The translations under genes and the position numbers were made by a program. Under the pieces are notes generated by a model, which did not search any database, had not been told where the DNA came from, and worked only from the letters and a program-made list of their open reading frames with translations. From positions 1 through 64,000 of the forward strand of contig CAVTJN010000005.1 of the NCBI GenBank assembly GCA_963735055.1: a stretch of 64,000 bases of DNA, read 5' to 3'. Of the stretch, positions 18,837 to 28,050 are shown one piece after another; positions within the stretch are counted from its first letter, which is position 1, and each line of letters opens with the position of its first letter. The stretch is from JBBITI01 sp963735055 (lineage in GTDB: Bacteria; Chloroflexota; Dehalococcoidia; Dehalococcoidales; UBA2162).

Positions 18837-19709
18837 CTACTCGTAGTAATGCATGAAGATCTCTTCCAGGGTCGGCTCTTCAATGGTCACGTCGGATACG
18901 GTCATTTCCCCGATCTTGTGCATGACGGCATTGATATCACCCTTGTAGAAGAAGCGCACCGTACCATCGTGGAGTTCGAGATTGGTCGCGCCGGGGATGG
19001 CGAAGGAGGCAACATCGAGACCGTCGGCGGCCACCCGGACCTTCTTGTAGTTATTCCGCTGCAGGGTGCGGATGTCGGCGATTTCGATGATCCGACCGTC
19101 TTTGATGATGGCGACACGGCTGCACATTCTTTGCACTTCGCCCAGGATGTGCGATGAGAAGAAGACCGTCACCCCCAGCTGATTCTCCTCTCGAATTAGC
19201 TGGAAGAATTTTCGCTGCATGAGGGGGTCGAGGCCGGCGGTGGGCTCGTCAAGGAAAAGCAGCCTGGGCCGGTGCAGGAGTCCCTGCACGATACCCACCT
19301 TCTTCCGGTTGCCGTAGGAGAGGTCCTCAATGCGGCGGTTCAGTTCAAGCTCCATCAATTCAGCCAATTCATGCATGCGCCGGGTGCTGTCTTTGCGGTA
19401 GAAACTCGCCGAATACTTGAGCAGGTCAATCACCTTCATACGGTCATAGTAGAAGACCTCGGCGGGCAGATATCCGATTTCCTGCCTGATCTCCGGCCCG
19501 TACTTGAAGCAGTCCTTGCCGAAGATAGCGGCAGTGCCGCTGGTGGGGTGGATCAGGGACAAGAGCAACCGGATGGTGGTCGATTTGCCGGCCCCGTTTG
19601 GTCCGATGAATCCGAAGATCTCCCCCTCGCCCACCTGGAATGAGAGGTCAACGACGCCCCGGGCTTTGCCATAGTACTTGGTCAGTTGGCTGACTTGAAT
19701 GACATCCAA
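18837..19709 (-). CDS. ABC transporter ATP-binding protein
   Basis: This is a cytoplasmic ATPase of the ABC-2 exporter. Visible motifs are Walker A GPNGAGKSTTIRLL, a signature-like LSYGNRKKVGIVQGL, Walker B LLFLDEPTAGLD, and a switch His in FFSSHILGEVQRM. The C-terminal about 70 residues form the DUF4162-like extension of this subfamily (GATNLELHDGTVRFFYKGD). At 290 residues it is of normal length. It heads the operon with the two permeases at 18017 and 17210. Confidence 0.93.
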   Translation of the reverse strand: MDVIQVSQLTKYYGKARGVVDLSFQVGEGEIFGFIGPNGAGKSTTIRLLLSLIHPTSGTAAIFGKDCFKYGPEIRQEIGYLPAEVFYYDRMKVIDLLKYSASFYRKDSTRRMHELAELMELELNRRIEDLSYGNRKKVGIVQGLLHRPRLLFLDEPTAGLDPLMQRKFFQLIREENQLGVTVFFSSHILGEVQRMCSRVAIIKDGRIIEIADIRTLQRNNYKKVRVAADGLDVASFAIPGATNLELHDGTVRFFYKGDINAVMHKIGEMTVSDVTIEEPTLEEIFMHYYE

Positions 19710-19745
19710 GGCAATACTCCTTTGGACTGGCGATGCCGCTCAAAT

Positions 19746-20129
19746 TCACACGCTGTCGATGACCTTCTTCAGTTTGGCCTCAACCTGCGCGGCAATATCC
19801 TGCAGCTTCTCGTTTTCAATCATGCTCATCGCCCGGGTCGGCAGTATGGCCGCCACCCAGGTCTTCCCCTCCGCGTCATAAACGATGACGTTACAGGGTA
19901 AGAGCAGTCCGATGTCCTTTTCCACCTGCAGTGATTGATGCGCGAAGGGCGGGTTGCATGCCCCCAATATTATGTAATTGCCGGTATCAACCCCCAGCTT
20001 CTTCTTTAATGTTGCCTGCACATCAATCTCGGTAAGCACGCCGAAACCTTCTTTCTGCAGCTCCTCCTTTACTTTGGCGATAGCCTCGAGATAGGGTATG
20101 CCGACCTGCCGTTTATGACCGTACTGCAT
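19746..20129 (-). CDS. DUF302 family protein
   Basis: This 127-residue protein has the DUF302 layout: an N-terminal helix (YLEAIAKVKEELQKEGFGVL), TEIDVQATLKKKLGVD, YIILGACNPPFAHQSLQVEK, LLPCNVIVYDAEG and a C-terminal helix. The conserved GACNP...A segment and the LLPCNV motif are clear. The biochemical role of DUF302 is unsettled. It lies 36 bp upstream of the ABC ATPase on the same strand and may belong to that operon. Confidence 0.85.
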   Translation of the reverse strand: MQYGHKRQVGIPYLEAIAKVKEELQKEGFGVLTEIDVQATLKKKLGVDTGNYIILGACNPPFAHQSLQVEKDIGLLLPCNVIVYDAEGKTWVAAILPTRAMSMIENEKLQDIAAQVEAKLKKVIDSV

Positions 20130-20187
20130 TTTCTATTCTCCTGTCGCGGTTACCTTCGGTTCCGAAGCAATGGGGATGCTACCCGTT

Positions 20188-20649
20188 TCACAACACGGTT
20201 TGCCGGCTTTCCAACGCCGCTATCTTCATCAGGCGCCGTTTGAAGCGTTCATCTTCCTTAAAACGCGCCTTCAGGAATACCTGCACAAGGTCCCAGGCCA
20301 GGGCATGTCCGGTGACCCGGCCGCCCAGGCACATCACGTTCATGTCGTCGTCCTCAACGCCTTGATGAGCAGAGAAGGCATCGGTGATCAGGGCGGCCCG
20401 CACGCCGGGCACCTTGTTGGCGGCCACGCCGGCGCCCACCCCGCTCCCGCAGACCGCCAGGCCGCGGGTGACCTCCCCCCTCGCGACCGCCCGGGCCATG
20501 GGCACCACGAAATCAGGGTAGTCATCTTCAGCGGCCAATTCATAGGCGCCAAAGTCCTTAACTTCCAGTCCGGCCGCCACCAGGGCCGCCGTCAGGTATG
20601 CTTTCAACTCGAAACCGCCGTGATCCCCGGCAATGCCCACGCGCATCAT
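20188..20649 (-). CDS. rpiB: Ribose-5-phosphate isomerase B
   Basis: RpiB interconverts ribose-5-phosphate and ribulose-5-phosphate in the non-oxidative pentose phosphate pathway (the fold is also shared with LacA/LacB). The family motifs are GIAGDHGGFELKAYL at the N-terminus, DYPDF, and the active-site loop GLAVCGSGVGAGVAANKVPGVRAAL with the catalytic Cys. DDDMNVMCLGGRVTG follows. ATG 20649 is chosen because AGGGGG lies at 20653-20658; an upstream in-frame ATG at 20676 would add nine residues without support. It is monocistronic. Confidence 0.93.
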   Translation of the reverse strand: MMRVGIAGDHGGFELKAYLTAALVAAGLEVKDFGAYELAAEDDYPDFVVPMARAVARGEVTRGLAVCGSGVGAGVAANKVPGVRAALITDAFSAHQGVEDDDMNVMCLGGRVTGHALAWDLVQVFLKARFKEDERFKRRLMKIAALESRQTVL

Positions 20650-20837
20650 TATCCCCCTTTTTTCAAACATGTCCAACTTGTGACCCGGGCAATTGACGGC
20701 GCGTCCCGGTCATACCGGCGAGGGCCAGGGGAAAGCGCCACAGGACAATTCTACCTCCGATCGGTTACGTATGACAGAGGGAATAAGCCGGACGACCGCG
20801 CATTGAAGAATCGCAGGGTAGGGCTCATAATTGACTC

Positions 20838-22325
20838 ATGTCGAACCGCCCCGATACCAGTTCACGAGCCATCCTGGAAAAGATCGCCCGCCGGGCTATG
20901 GTCGAACGTGGTTTTCTGCCCGATTTCTCACCCGCCGCTCTTAACGAGCTCGGAAACTTGAGACCGGTGGATGGGGGGGAACAAGGTCGGGGGAAGGACT
21001 TGCGACGCCTGCCATGGGTGTCGATCGACAACGATGATTCCCTGGACCTGGACCAGTTAACCGTGGCGGAAACCCGGTCCGATGGCGGGGTAACGATTCT
21101 TGTGGCCGTTGCCGATGTGGACACGCTGGTGACAAAGAACTCGGCCATCGACGAGCACGCCAGGCAGAATACGACTTCCGTCTACACGGCCGGTAAGATC
21201 TTCCCCATGCTTCCGGAGCGACTCTCCACCGACCTGACGTCACTCAATTATCAGGTGGATCGCCCGGCCGTTGTCATCGAGATGGCAATAGGCGATACGG
21301 GCGACGTCCAGAGCTCGAATATTTATCTCGCCCTGGTACGTAACCACGCCAAGCTGGCTTACAACGGCACCGCCGCCTGGCTGGAGGGCAAAGGGATGGC
21401 CCCGGACAAGGTTGTGGCGGCTGACCCGGGCCTTGCGGAAAATCTCCGGGTCCAGTTTCGGACGGCCCAGAAATTAAGGTCCCAGCGCTCCAAGCGCGGC
21501 GCCCTGCAGTTGCAGACCCTGGAAGCCCGCCCCGTTTTTGCCGGAGACGAAATCCGCGACCTGACCGTGGAGGAAACGAATCCGGCTAAGGAGCTAATCG
21601 AAGACTTTATGATTGCGGCCAATGACGTGACCGCCCGCTTTCTTCGCGACCGGCGGACACTATCGTTGAGACGGGTGGTCCGTTCTCCGAAGCGGTGGGA
21701 CCGGATCGTGGAGATAGCGGGCCAGTATAATTCCGAACTCCCGCGCGACCCTGATTCGGCGGCCCTTTCCCGTTTCCTGACCGAACAGAGAGCAGCCGAC
21801 CCGCTCCGCTTCCCCGATCTTTCCCTGAGCGTCATCAAGCTGCTGGGCCCCGGCGAATATGTGGTGGAATTACCCAATGGGGAGTCGCCTGGCCATTTCG
21901 GCCTCGCCGTAAAGGACTACACCCACTCAACCGCCCCCAACCGCCGGTTTCCTGATCTGATCACCCAGCGAATCCTGAAAGCGACGCTGACCGGGTCGCC
22001 GATGCCCTACAGCCCGGAGGAACTGGCCGAGCTGGCCAGGCACTGCACGGAAAAAGAAGACGACGCCAGCAAAGTGGAGAGACTGGTGGCCAAGTCAGCG
22101 GCCGCGATGCTGCTTTCGTCACGAATCGGAGACCAGTTTGACGCAATCTGTACCGGCGCCGCCGACAAAGGAACGTGGGTACGCCTCTTTCATCCACCGG
22201 TGGAAGGACGGTTGGTCCACGGCTATGAAGGCATCGATGTGGGTACCCGGCTCCGAGTGAGACTGATCCGCACCGACGTGGAAGAGGGGTTCATCGATTT
22301 CGCCAGGGTCGGTCCGGGCGCTTGA
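20838..22325 (+). CDS. RNB-domain exoribonuclease (RNase II/R family)
   Basis: This is a hydrolytic 3'-5' exoribonuclease. The RNB catalytic cluster of Asp residues is seen in VSIDNDDSLDLDQL, followed by VAVADVDTLV, PMLPERLSTDLTSLN and a second region HSTAPNRRFPDLITQR. At 495 residues it is shorter than RNase R and lacks N-terminal cold-shock domains. The C-terminal about 60 residues look S1-like (GTWVRLFHPPVEGRLVHG...). This short form is common in cyanobacteria, plants and several anaerobes. It is transcribed convergently with the Fe-S gene at 22338. Confidence 0.9.
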   Translation: MSNRPDTSSRAILEKIARRAMVERGFLPDFSPAALNELGNLRPVDGGEQGRGKDLRRLPWVSIDNDDSLDLDQLTVAETRSDGGVTILVAVADVDTLVTKNSAIDEHARQNTTSVYTAGKIFPMLPERLSTDLTSLNYQVDRPAVVIEMAIGDTGDVQSSNIYLALVRNHAKLAYNGTAAWLEGKGMAPDKVVAADPGLAENLRVQFRTAQKLRSQRSKRGALQLQTLEARPVFAGDEIRDLTVEETNPAKELIEDFMIAANDVTARFLRDRRTLSLRRVVRSPKRWDRIVEIAGQYNSELPRDPDSAALSRFLTEQRAADPLRFPDLSLSVIKLLGPGEYVVELPNGESPGHFGLAVKDYTHSTAPNRRFPDLITQRILKATLTGSPMPYSPEELAELARHCTEKEDDASKVERLVAKSAAAMLLSSRIGDQFDAICTGAADKGTWVRLFHPPVEGRLVHGYEGIDVGTRLRVRLIRTDVEEGFIDFARVGPGA

Positions 22326-22337
22326 GAGTCGGTCGAC

Positions 22338-23441
22338 TCACTTGAGATCGTAAAGGCCAAAGACCGGTATGCTCCGCACGGGTGCCCCAGGTTGACCGGG
22401 CGATACAGAGGGCCTCAGGTACTCCGGCGGCCTTACTATCCGGTAGGTCAGCGCCTGCTGCTTGCACCCGACGATACACAGGCCGCACCCTTTACACTTT
22501 TCAGCGTCAACCGACGCTTTGAGTTTCCGCGAATTGGCGGTCTTCCGCATTTCGATCGCCTCAAACGGGCAGCGCTCGACACAGTCCTGGCAGCCTCGGC
22601 ACTGGTCCTCGTCAACCACCGCCAGGAACCGGTTGGGAGTCATCAGGTCGTATCTGCGCGCTCGGGTGACCGGGAAGAGATTCTCACAGCTGCAGGCGCA
22701 GCAATAGCAGTCTCCCCAATGGACAAGGCCGGATTCCTCGGCCTCCCGCACCACATCGAACGTTTCCGCCAGGGTGACCTCTTTGAGCAAACGGCCCGGC
22801 TGGCCAAGGTAGTATTCGCCCCGCGGCCGGTCAAAGCAGGCAAAGCACGTCATCAGGGGATGGTCACAGCCCCCCCACGACACCCGGCAGCCGCACGGAG
22901 CGAGGATCCGCCGTTTCGCGTTTTCGATCTTCAGTTTCCAGTTCTCTTCCGGCATGATCTCATCGGGACGGATATTGGGACTGCGCTCGAGGGCCCCGAT
23001 TGCCGGCCATATCGGGAGGCTCCGCCCTCCGGCCTTCTGGGTCTTAATGGCGTTATTCAGAAAGGTGTAACTCCATTCATTTCTAAAGAAGTCGTCCCAA
23101 AGCCTTTTGACCTCCTGAGACACTGCGTATGGCCCGGTGTGCGGGGCCGTATCGGCGACCACATCATGGTGGAAGCCCAGAACGCTGGTGTGAAAGGCAA
23201 ATTGCGTCTTTCCCCGGGTAAGGGCGCCCCGGTCAATCAGGCCGTCCAGGGTCTTAGAGAGGGCCTGTTCTTCAATACCCAGCCGGGCGGCCAGTTCGGC
23301 GCAGGTGGCCGGGGCGATCAACTCGCGGCAAATCTCGGCTTCAACCGGGGAGAACATTGCCTCGAGCAACTTGATGAAACGCCCGGATTCCGGAAAACCC
23401 AGCTTGCCGGCCAATTCGGTATACGAGCCATTCTTCTTCAT
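22338..23441 (-). CDS. Ferredoxin-like 4Fe-4S protein with winged-helix-like N-terminus
   Basis: Residues about 1-100 look like a MarR/ArsR-like helical region (AEICRELIAPATCAELAARL, EQALSKTLDGLIDRGAL). A central Cys-rich segment follows (ILAPCGCRVSWGGCDHPLMTCFACF, WGDCYCCACSCENLFP). The C-terminus carries two [4Fe-4S] ferredoxin motifs (CRGCQDCVERCPFEAIE and CKGCGLCIVGCKQQAL). Similar proteins accompany anaerobic oxidoreductase systems. It forms a cluster with the HypA-like and PAC2 genes upstream on the same strand. The exact redox partner is unknown. Confidence 0.8.
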   Translation of the reverse strand: MKKNGSYTELAGKLGFPESGRFIKLLEAMFSPVEAEICRELIAPATCAELAARLGIEEQALSKTLDGLIDRGALTRGKTQFAFHTSVLGFHHDVVADTAPHTGPYAVSQEVKRLWDDFFRNEWSYTFLNNAIKTQKAGGRSLPIWPAIGALERSPNIRPDEIMPEENWKLKIENAKRRILAPCGCRVSWGGCDHPLMTCFACFDRPRGEYYLGQPGRLLKEVTLAETFDVVREAEESGLVHWGDCYCCACSCENLFPVTRARRYDLMTPNRFLAVVDEDQCRGCQDCVERCPFEAIEMRKTANSRKLKASVDAEKCKGCGLCIVGCKQQALTYRIVRPPEYLRPSVSPGQPGAPVRSIPVFGLYDLK

Positions 23442-23452
23442 GATCAGTCACC

Positions 23453-23794
23453 TCACTCCACCTCAATGCGGTCCATGTACAGTTCGCGTCCGGAGACAAT
23501 GTCAACCTGCCCCTGGCTACAACCGGGACAGTGAAAATCACGTCTTTCGGGGACGAAAATGGTGTCGCAGTTGCGGCAGCGCAGTTGGGCCGGAATGTGT
23601 TTGAACGACAGACTGGCCTGGGCCGCGATGGTGTCTTTGCTCAGGAAGTTAAAATAGAAACTCACCGCGTCTTCGACAACTCCAGAGAGTTCGCCAACCA
23701 CCAGATAAATCTTCAGAATCCTTTTCGATTCTGCCTTTTGCGCGCTTTCGAGGGCCAGGGCCAGCAGCGATTCAACTATACTCTGTTCGTGCAT
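23453..23794 (-). CDS. hypA: HypA-like nickel metallochaperone
   Basis: HypA helps insert nickel into [NiFe] hydrogenases. The conserved N-terminus MHEQSIVESLLALALE gives the start at 23794 (His2 and Glu3 are the nickel-binding residues). The zinc domain is CRNCDTIFVPERRDFHCPGC, and the C-terminus is VSGRELYMDRIEVE. At 113 residues it is normal. No HypB or hydrogenase genes are in the window, so it may serve enzymes elsewhere. Confidence 0.85.
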   Translation of the reverse strand: MHEQSIVESLLALALESAQKAESKRILKIYLVVGELSGVVEDAVSFYFNFLSKDTIAAQASLSFKHIPAQLRCRNCDTIFVPERRDFHCPGCSQGQVDIVSGRELYMDRIEVE

Positions 23795-23829
23795 TGTCTC
23801 ACAGCGGCATCGGTACCTTCGGCCGCCGG

Positions 23830-24741
23830 TCACGGTCCCGGGTCTTTGTTCCCCCTCAGGAATTCTTCGGCAAGCTGTATTGCCTCATTCGCGGACATGT
23901 CGAGCGTCTCCCGGTAGGGCATCTCGACATAACCCTTTTCCAGTTCGTCCATATAGGAGTTGAACTGGGTGTTCTGCTGCCGGAAGAACTCCAGTTTTCC
24001 CTGGATCTGCCCAATGGCATCCTCAAGCTCGTCGAAAGCGAGACCGAGATGCATGAGATCGTTGAGCCGTACCAGCACCGCCTTTATCGACCTCGGACTG
24101 TACTCAATAGCCAGGTTAAACTCCGGATAGTACGGCGCCCGCGCCGTCAGTGCCACGCCGTCGAGCCCTTTCTTCTGACAGGCGTAAAGGAGCACCTGGT
24201 TGAGAGTGGCGGCGCCCTCGCGGCTGGAAAAGCTGACCCGGTACTTCGCCATCTCGTCCTTGACCCGGGGACTGGTGCAGGTGCACGTTATCCGCGGCTC
24301 CCGCGCATAGGGCGACCGGTCCAGAATAGCCCCGAAAGCATATAGTCTGGAAGCGCCCATTTCACCCGCCAGAGCAACCACGGTGTCGGCGTATTCCTCC
24401 CAGTCGAGATTGGGCTCGGTGCCGAGGAAGAAGACCAGGTCATGGTCCGAGGCGGGATTCGCCGCGTAGTAGAACAGGTCCCGGGGGAAATTAGATTCGA
24501 CAATGAGACCATCGTCCATCTTGAATACGGGGCGGAGGTCTTCGGCACCGGGGATATGGTAGACATGGTAACGGGCCGTCTTAATTTCAGCGAACTTGAC
24601 GGCCTTGAAATGCTTCACGAGGTATTGAATACCGCCTACCGACACATTGCCGGCATTGAGCGAGCCATCCAAACCGCATACGAGGTAAGGGCTGCGCAGC
24701 GCGGGGCGACTGTCAAACATGAGGGAGCTCCGGTCATCCAT
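23830..24741 (-). CDS. PAC2-family protein
   Basis: This 303-residue protein has the PAC2 (proteasome assembly chaperone 2) fold known from archaeal and actinobacterial/Chloroflexota proteins. Typical motifs are LVCGLDGSLNAGNVSVGGIQ, DLVFFLGTEPNLDW, VVALAGEMGASRLYAFGAIL and LNQVLLYACQKKGLDGVALT. A C-terminal coiled-coil-like part (FRQQNTQFNSYMDELEKGY) is present. The bacterial function is not established. It is 35 bp upstream of the HypA gene, in the same operon. Confidence 0.8.
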   Translation of the reverse strand: MDDRSSLMFDSRPALRSPYLVCGLDGSLNAGNVSVGGIQYLVKHFKAVKFAEIKTARYHVYHIPGAEDLRPVFKMDDGLIVESNFPRDLFYYAANPASDHDLVFFLGTEPNLDWEEYADTVVALAGEMGASRLYAFGAILDRSPYAREPRITCTCTSPRVKDEMAKYRVSFSSREGAATLNQVLLYACQKKGLDGVALTARAPYYPEFNLAIEYSPRSIKAVLVRLNDLMHLGLAFDELEDAIGQIQGKLEFFRQQNTQFNSYMDELEKGYVEMPYRETLDMSANEAIQLAEEFLRGNKDPGP

Positions 24742-24888
24742 ACCATCACCTGCCGTTTTGTCTCACAGGGATTATATCACCTGGACCGAAATCACGCCCG
24801 CCAATCCGGGAGCATACCGTCGATGACATGAACGAGCCCCCTTCTTGACTTACCGGGAACCCATGAGATACAAATACGTAGGCCACCA

Positions 24889-25777
24889 ATGCGCAAGACG
24901 ATATCATTCGACAGCAAGGGATCGCAGTGTTCCGGCTGGCTCTATGTGCCCGACGGCCTTGGAACAAACAAGGCGCCCGCCGTGGTCATGGCGCACGGAC
25001 TCTCCGCCGTCAAAGAGCAGGCCCTGCCCGGGTACGCCCGGCAATTTGCCGCCGCCGGCTTTGTGACGCTGGTATTCGACTACCGTTGCTTCGGAGCCAG
25101 CGAAGGCGAACCGCGCGGCCAACTGTTTCCGCTTGAGATGGTTGAGGACTACCGTAACGCCATCAGCTGGGTTTCCGACCAGCCTGAAGTCGACCCGGCG
25201 CGGATCGGCGTCTGGGGTACATCCTTCAGCGGCGGCTACGTCCTCTATCTGGGATCGTTCGAACCGGCGCGTTAAGGCGGTGGTCGCCCAGGTGCCCAAC
25301 GTGGCCACCCCGGTGTCCCGGCACACGCGGTCCCGGGAGAGGTGGGAAAGCGACGGCCAGGCGATGATTGCGGACCGTCTCGAACGCTATCGAACCGGGG
25401 CGGTGAGCTATATTAAGGTGGTAGCACCGGCGGGCGAGCCGTGCATCATCCCGGGAAAGACCGCTTACGACTTCTTTACCGGGTCCCAGACCACGGCCCC
25501 CAACTGGCACAATCAGCTGACCCGGGAGTCATTGGAGAAGATGCGCGAGTTCGACCCGGTGAGTTCGATCGCGCTGATGGCGCCCACTGCCCTGCTGCTG
25601 ATCGCCGGCGAGCGGGATGAGCTAATATCCTTTGAAGCCATCCGTAACGTCTACGAACGGGCCCGGGAACCTAAAGCAATTCAGAGTCTACCCATCACCC
25701 ACTTTGAGATTTACTACGAACCGTGGCTGTCCCGGGCCGCGGCCGCCGCCATCGATTGGTTCGAGCGGCACTTGTGA
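24889..25777 (+). CDS. Alpha/beta hydrolase, frame break in the middle
   Basis: This is a serine hydrolase with motif VMAHGLSAVKEQ (oxyanion region) and nucleophile elbow WGTSFSGGYVL (G-x-S-x-G). The acid residue can be assigned in LLLIAGERDELIS, and the His in SLPITHFEIYY. The frame breaks near 25265 (end of the first part: YLGSFEPAR), and the second part continues VKAVVAQVPNVATPV... to 25777. The joined protein has about 296 residues, like the dienelactone-hydrolase/YcjY-like esterases. A possible promoter, TTGACT (24845-24850) with TACAAA (24869-24874), would give a nearly leaderless transcript. Confidence 0.8.
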
Positions 25778-25832
25778 GGCAAACACCCTCACTATCCCGG
25801 CCGGGTGGTGACCCGGGAAAGAGTCCCGTAAT

Positions 25833-27215
25833 ATGGTAGAAGCGTCACAAACGCGCTCCCGAAGGGCCGCGCTTGAGAAGGACTGGACCCAGGGTTCCGT
25901 CCTGCATAATCTGCTCCGCCTGTCATGGCCCATGGTGGTCATGGAGAGCCTGTGGGTGGTCAGCCAGATCATAGACATGGTCTGGGTGGGCCGCCTCGGG
26001 TCATCTGCCCTGGCCGGAATGGGTCTCGCCAATGTCGTCCTCAACCTGGTGTACTCGGTGGACATGGGACTCATCGTCGGTGTGCGGGCGACCATCGCCC
26101 GGTACGTCGGGGCAGGGGACGTGCGGGGGGCCAACCACGTCGCCGGGCAGGGCGTGCTGCTGGGCCTGGTCTGGGGCGCGCTGGTCACACTGGCGGGCAG
26201 CTTTCTGGCCGGTCCGGTATTGAGACTGTTCGGGGCCGATGCCGTGGTGGTACGCGAGGGAACGGCCTTTATGCAGATCATGGTCGCGGGCTGGGTCGGG
26301 TTCGAGGTAATGGTAATGGGTCTCTACGCGATCCAGTCATCCGGCGATACCGTCACCCCGATGTTCATTGAGGGCATGATGAGAGCCGTCCACGTGACGC
26401 TGTGCCCGTTCCTGGTCCTGGGCCTTTGGATGTTCCCGCACCTGGGCGTACGCGGCGCTGCTCTCAGCAACGTCATCTCGCAGAGTCTGGGGGCGGTGGC
26501 CGTATTGTGGGTCCTTTTTGCCGGGCGCAGCCGGCTCCACGTTCATCTGGAGGACTTGCGCTTCGCCCCGCACGTGATGTGGCGCCTGCTCAGAGTTGGC
26601 ATTCCGGCACTGGTCATGAACCTGCAGGGGGCGCTCGGCGGCAGTATCCTGATGAGGTTCATCGTCCCCTTCGGCACCCTGGGCGTGGCGGCCCTCAGCC
26701 TGGCCGGCCGGGTCGATATGTTCTTGTCCATTCCCGGAATCGGCCTGGGGTCCGGCGCCGGAGTGCTGGTGGGCCACAACCTCGGCGCCGGCCGCCCGGA
26801 ACGGGCGGAGAGGAGCGCCTGGCTGGCGGTGGGGTTCGTTCAAGCCTTCATGATGGCCTGTTGTGCCGTGATCTTACTCTGGGCGGAGCATGTGGTGGGC
26901 ATTTTCAGCGCCGAGGCAGAGCTGGTGGCGCTGGGCAGCGCTTTCCTGAGGATCACTGCCGCCGGCTACCTGGTGGTGTCTCTGTCCTCGGTACTCCAGA
27001 ATTGCATCGCCGGCGCCGGCGACACCCTGCCGAACATGGTCATCAGCCTGGCCGCTATCTGGGCCGTCCAACTGCCCCTGGCCTACCTTCTGCCCCGGTT
27101 TACCGGTCTGGGCATCTACGGGGTGCGCTGGGCGATGGTGGCAGCCACTGTGGCCGGCTCGCTGGCTTACGCCGTCTACTTCAGGCGCGGACGGTGGAAG
27201 CATAAGCACGTGTGA
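25833..27215 (+). CDS. MATE family efflux transporter
   Basis: This cation-coupled multidrug exporter of 460 residues has twelve predicted helices. The duplicated MATE repeats are visible in LSWPMVVMESLWVVSQIIDM and in the second half in VGIPALVMNLQGALGGSI. The conserved loop VDMGLIVGVRATIARYVGAG and its counterpart IGLGSGAGVLVGHNLGAG are clear. ATG 25833 has only a weak ribosome-binding site. It is independent of its neighbours apart from orientation with the hydrolase gene. Confidence 0.92.
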   Translation: MVEASQTRSRRAALEKDWTQGSVLHNLLRLSWPMVVMESLWVVSQIIDMVWVGRLGSSALAGMGLANVVLNLVYSVDMGLIVGVRATIARYVGAGDVRGANHVAGQGVLLGLVWGALVTLAGSFLAGPVLRLFGADAVVVREGTAFMQIMVAGWVGFEVMVMGLYAIQSSGDTVTPMFIEGMMRAVHVTLCPFLVLGLWMFPHLGVRGAALSNVISQSLGAVAVLWVLFAGRSRLHVHLEDLRFAPHVMWRLLRVGIPALVMNLQGALGGSILMRFIVPFGTLGVAALSLAGRVDMFLSIPGIGLGSGAGVLVGHNLGAGRPERAERSAWLAVGFVQAFMMACCAVILLWAEHVVGIFSAEAELVALGSAFLRITAAGYLVVSLSSVLQNCIAGAGDTLPNMVISLAAIWAVQLPLAYLLPRFTGLGIYGVRWAMVAATVAGSLAYAVYFRRGRWKHKHV

Positions 27216-27223
27216 TTCCCGGC

Positions 27224-27373
27224 CTAGTGACCAAACACGTAGGAGAGGATACCAAGGAAGACTACTCCGAAGCAGACGACCAGCAGCACCCCCATAATAA
27301 CCAGATCAATCAGAGCGAAGCTGCTCCGGTCGGCCTGTGGGCGTATTGCGGGTTTCTCTCCGGACTGGGTCAT
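27224..27373 (-). CDS. 49-residue single-pass membrane protein
   Basis: This short ORF is convergent with the MATE gene. ATG 27373 follows GAGGTGAGG. The product has a polar N-terminus (TQSGEKPAIRPQADRSS) and one long hydrophobic helix (LIDLVIMGVLLVVCFGVVFL, then GILSYVFGH). It should be a small membrane protein with its N-terminus cytoplasmic. No family is known to me. The ribosome-binding site and the clean helix support it. Confidence 0.5.
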   Translation of the reverse strand: MTQSGEKPAIRPQADRSSFALIDLVIMGVLLVVCFGVVFLGILSYVFGH

Positions 27374-27623
27374 GGGCCTCACCTCGATGCTGAGATAGTG
27401 CCGCAGGTTTCACCATTCTATCGGCCGCGCAATCACCGGACAATGGCGGAATAGTAATGGGCAAATCGTAGATTCGTTGGTGACGGCATCTGCGTGTTTC
27501 CGTGGAATCGGCCGATCACCCGCTGGACAAACGGGGCCGCCATTACCCATATTGTCATCATTTGTTCATCTGGCATTCATTTTGACTTGCCAAAATACCA
27601 ATGGGTTATTGTGGGGTGAGAAG

Positions 27624-27791
27624 ATGAAAGCCGAACAGTGTTGTTTTGACGGTATAACCGAATGCAATAAAGGCGAGACCTGCGACAAGTGCATCAACGA
27701 TGAGACAACGTGGACCGAATCGTGGTCTCAGTGGCTCGAGGCCGGATCGAAGAACGCCCGTTCAAACGAGCCGGCGGGCGCCGCCACCTGA
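27624..27791 (+). CDS. 55-residue Cys-rich protein, copy 1
   Basis: The product starts MKAEQCCFDGITECNKGE and continues TCDKC, with five Cys in the first 23 residues; this could bind a metal ion or form disulfides. The C-terminal half is polar and Trp-containing (TWTESWSQWLEAG), ending in an Ala/Gly tail. GGGGTGAGAAG before the ATG is a weak ribosome-binding site. Part of the pattern may resemble short zinc-binding peptides, but no family is recognised. It is repeated with near identity immediately downstream. Confidence 0.5.
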   Translation: MKAEQCCFDGITECNKGETCDKCINDETTWTESWSQWLEAGSKNARSNEPAGAAT

Positions 27792-27882
27792 CCGATCAGG
27801 GAGCGGGTTATTGTCATCATTTGTTCATCTGACATTCATTTTGACTTGCCAAAATACCAATGGGATATTGTGGGGTGAGAAG

Positions 27883-28050
27883 ATGAAAGCCGAACAGTGT
27901 TGTTTTGACGGTATAACCGAATGCAATAAGGGCGAGACCTGCGATAAGTGCATCCACGATGAGACAATGTGGACCGAATCGTGGTCTCAGTGGCTCGAGG
28001 CCGGATCGAAGAACGCCCGTTCAAACGAGCCGGCGGGCGCCGCCACCTGA
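27883..28050 (+). CDS. 55-residue Cys-rich protein, copy 2
   Basis: This is the tandem copy of the ORF at 27624, with the same Cys pattern (CC, C, C-x-x-C). It differs by Asn to His and Thr to Met around residues 32-36. The four other differences are silent or upstream. Conservation of the frame and of all Cys residues in both copies supports a real gene. Confidence 0.5.
   Translation: MKAEQCCFDGITECNKGETCDKCIHDETMWTESWSQWLEAGSKNARSNEPAGAAT

Noticed and set aside
22392..23534. Plus-strand frame of 380 codons opposite the ferredoxin-like gene
   Set aside because: The minus-strand product has two complete 4Fe-4S motifs; the plus-strand frame has no recognisable domain.
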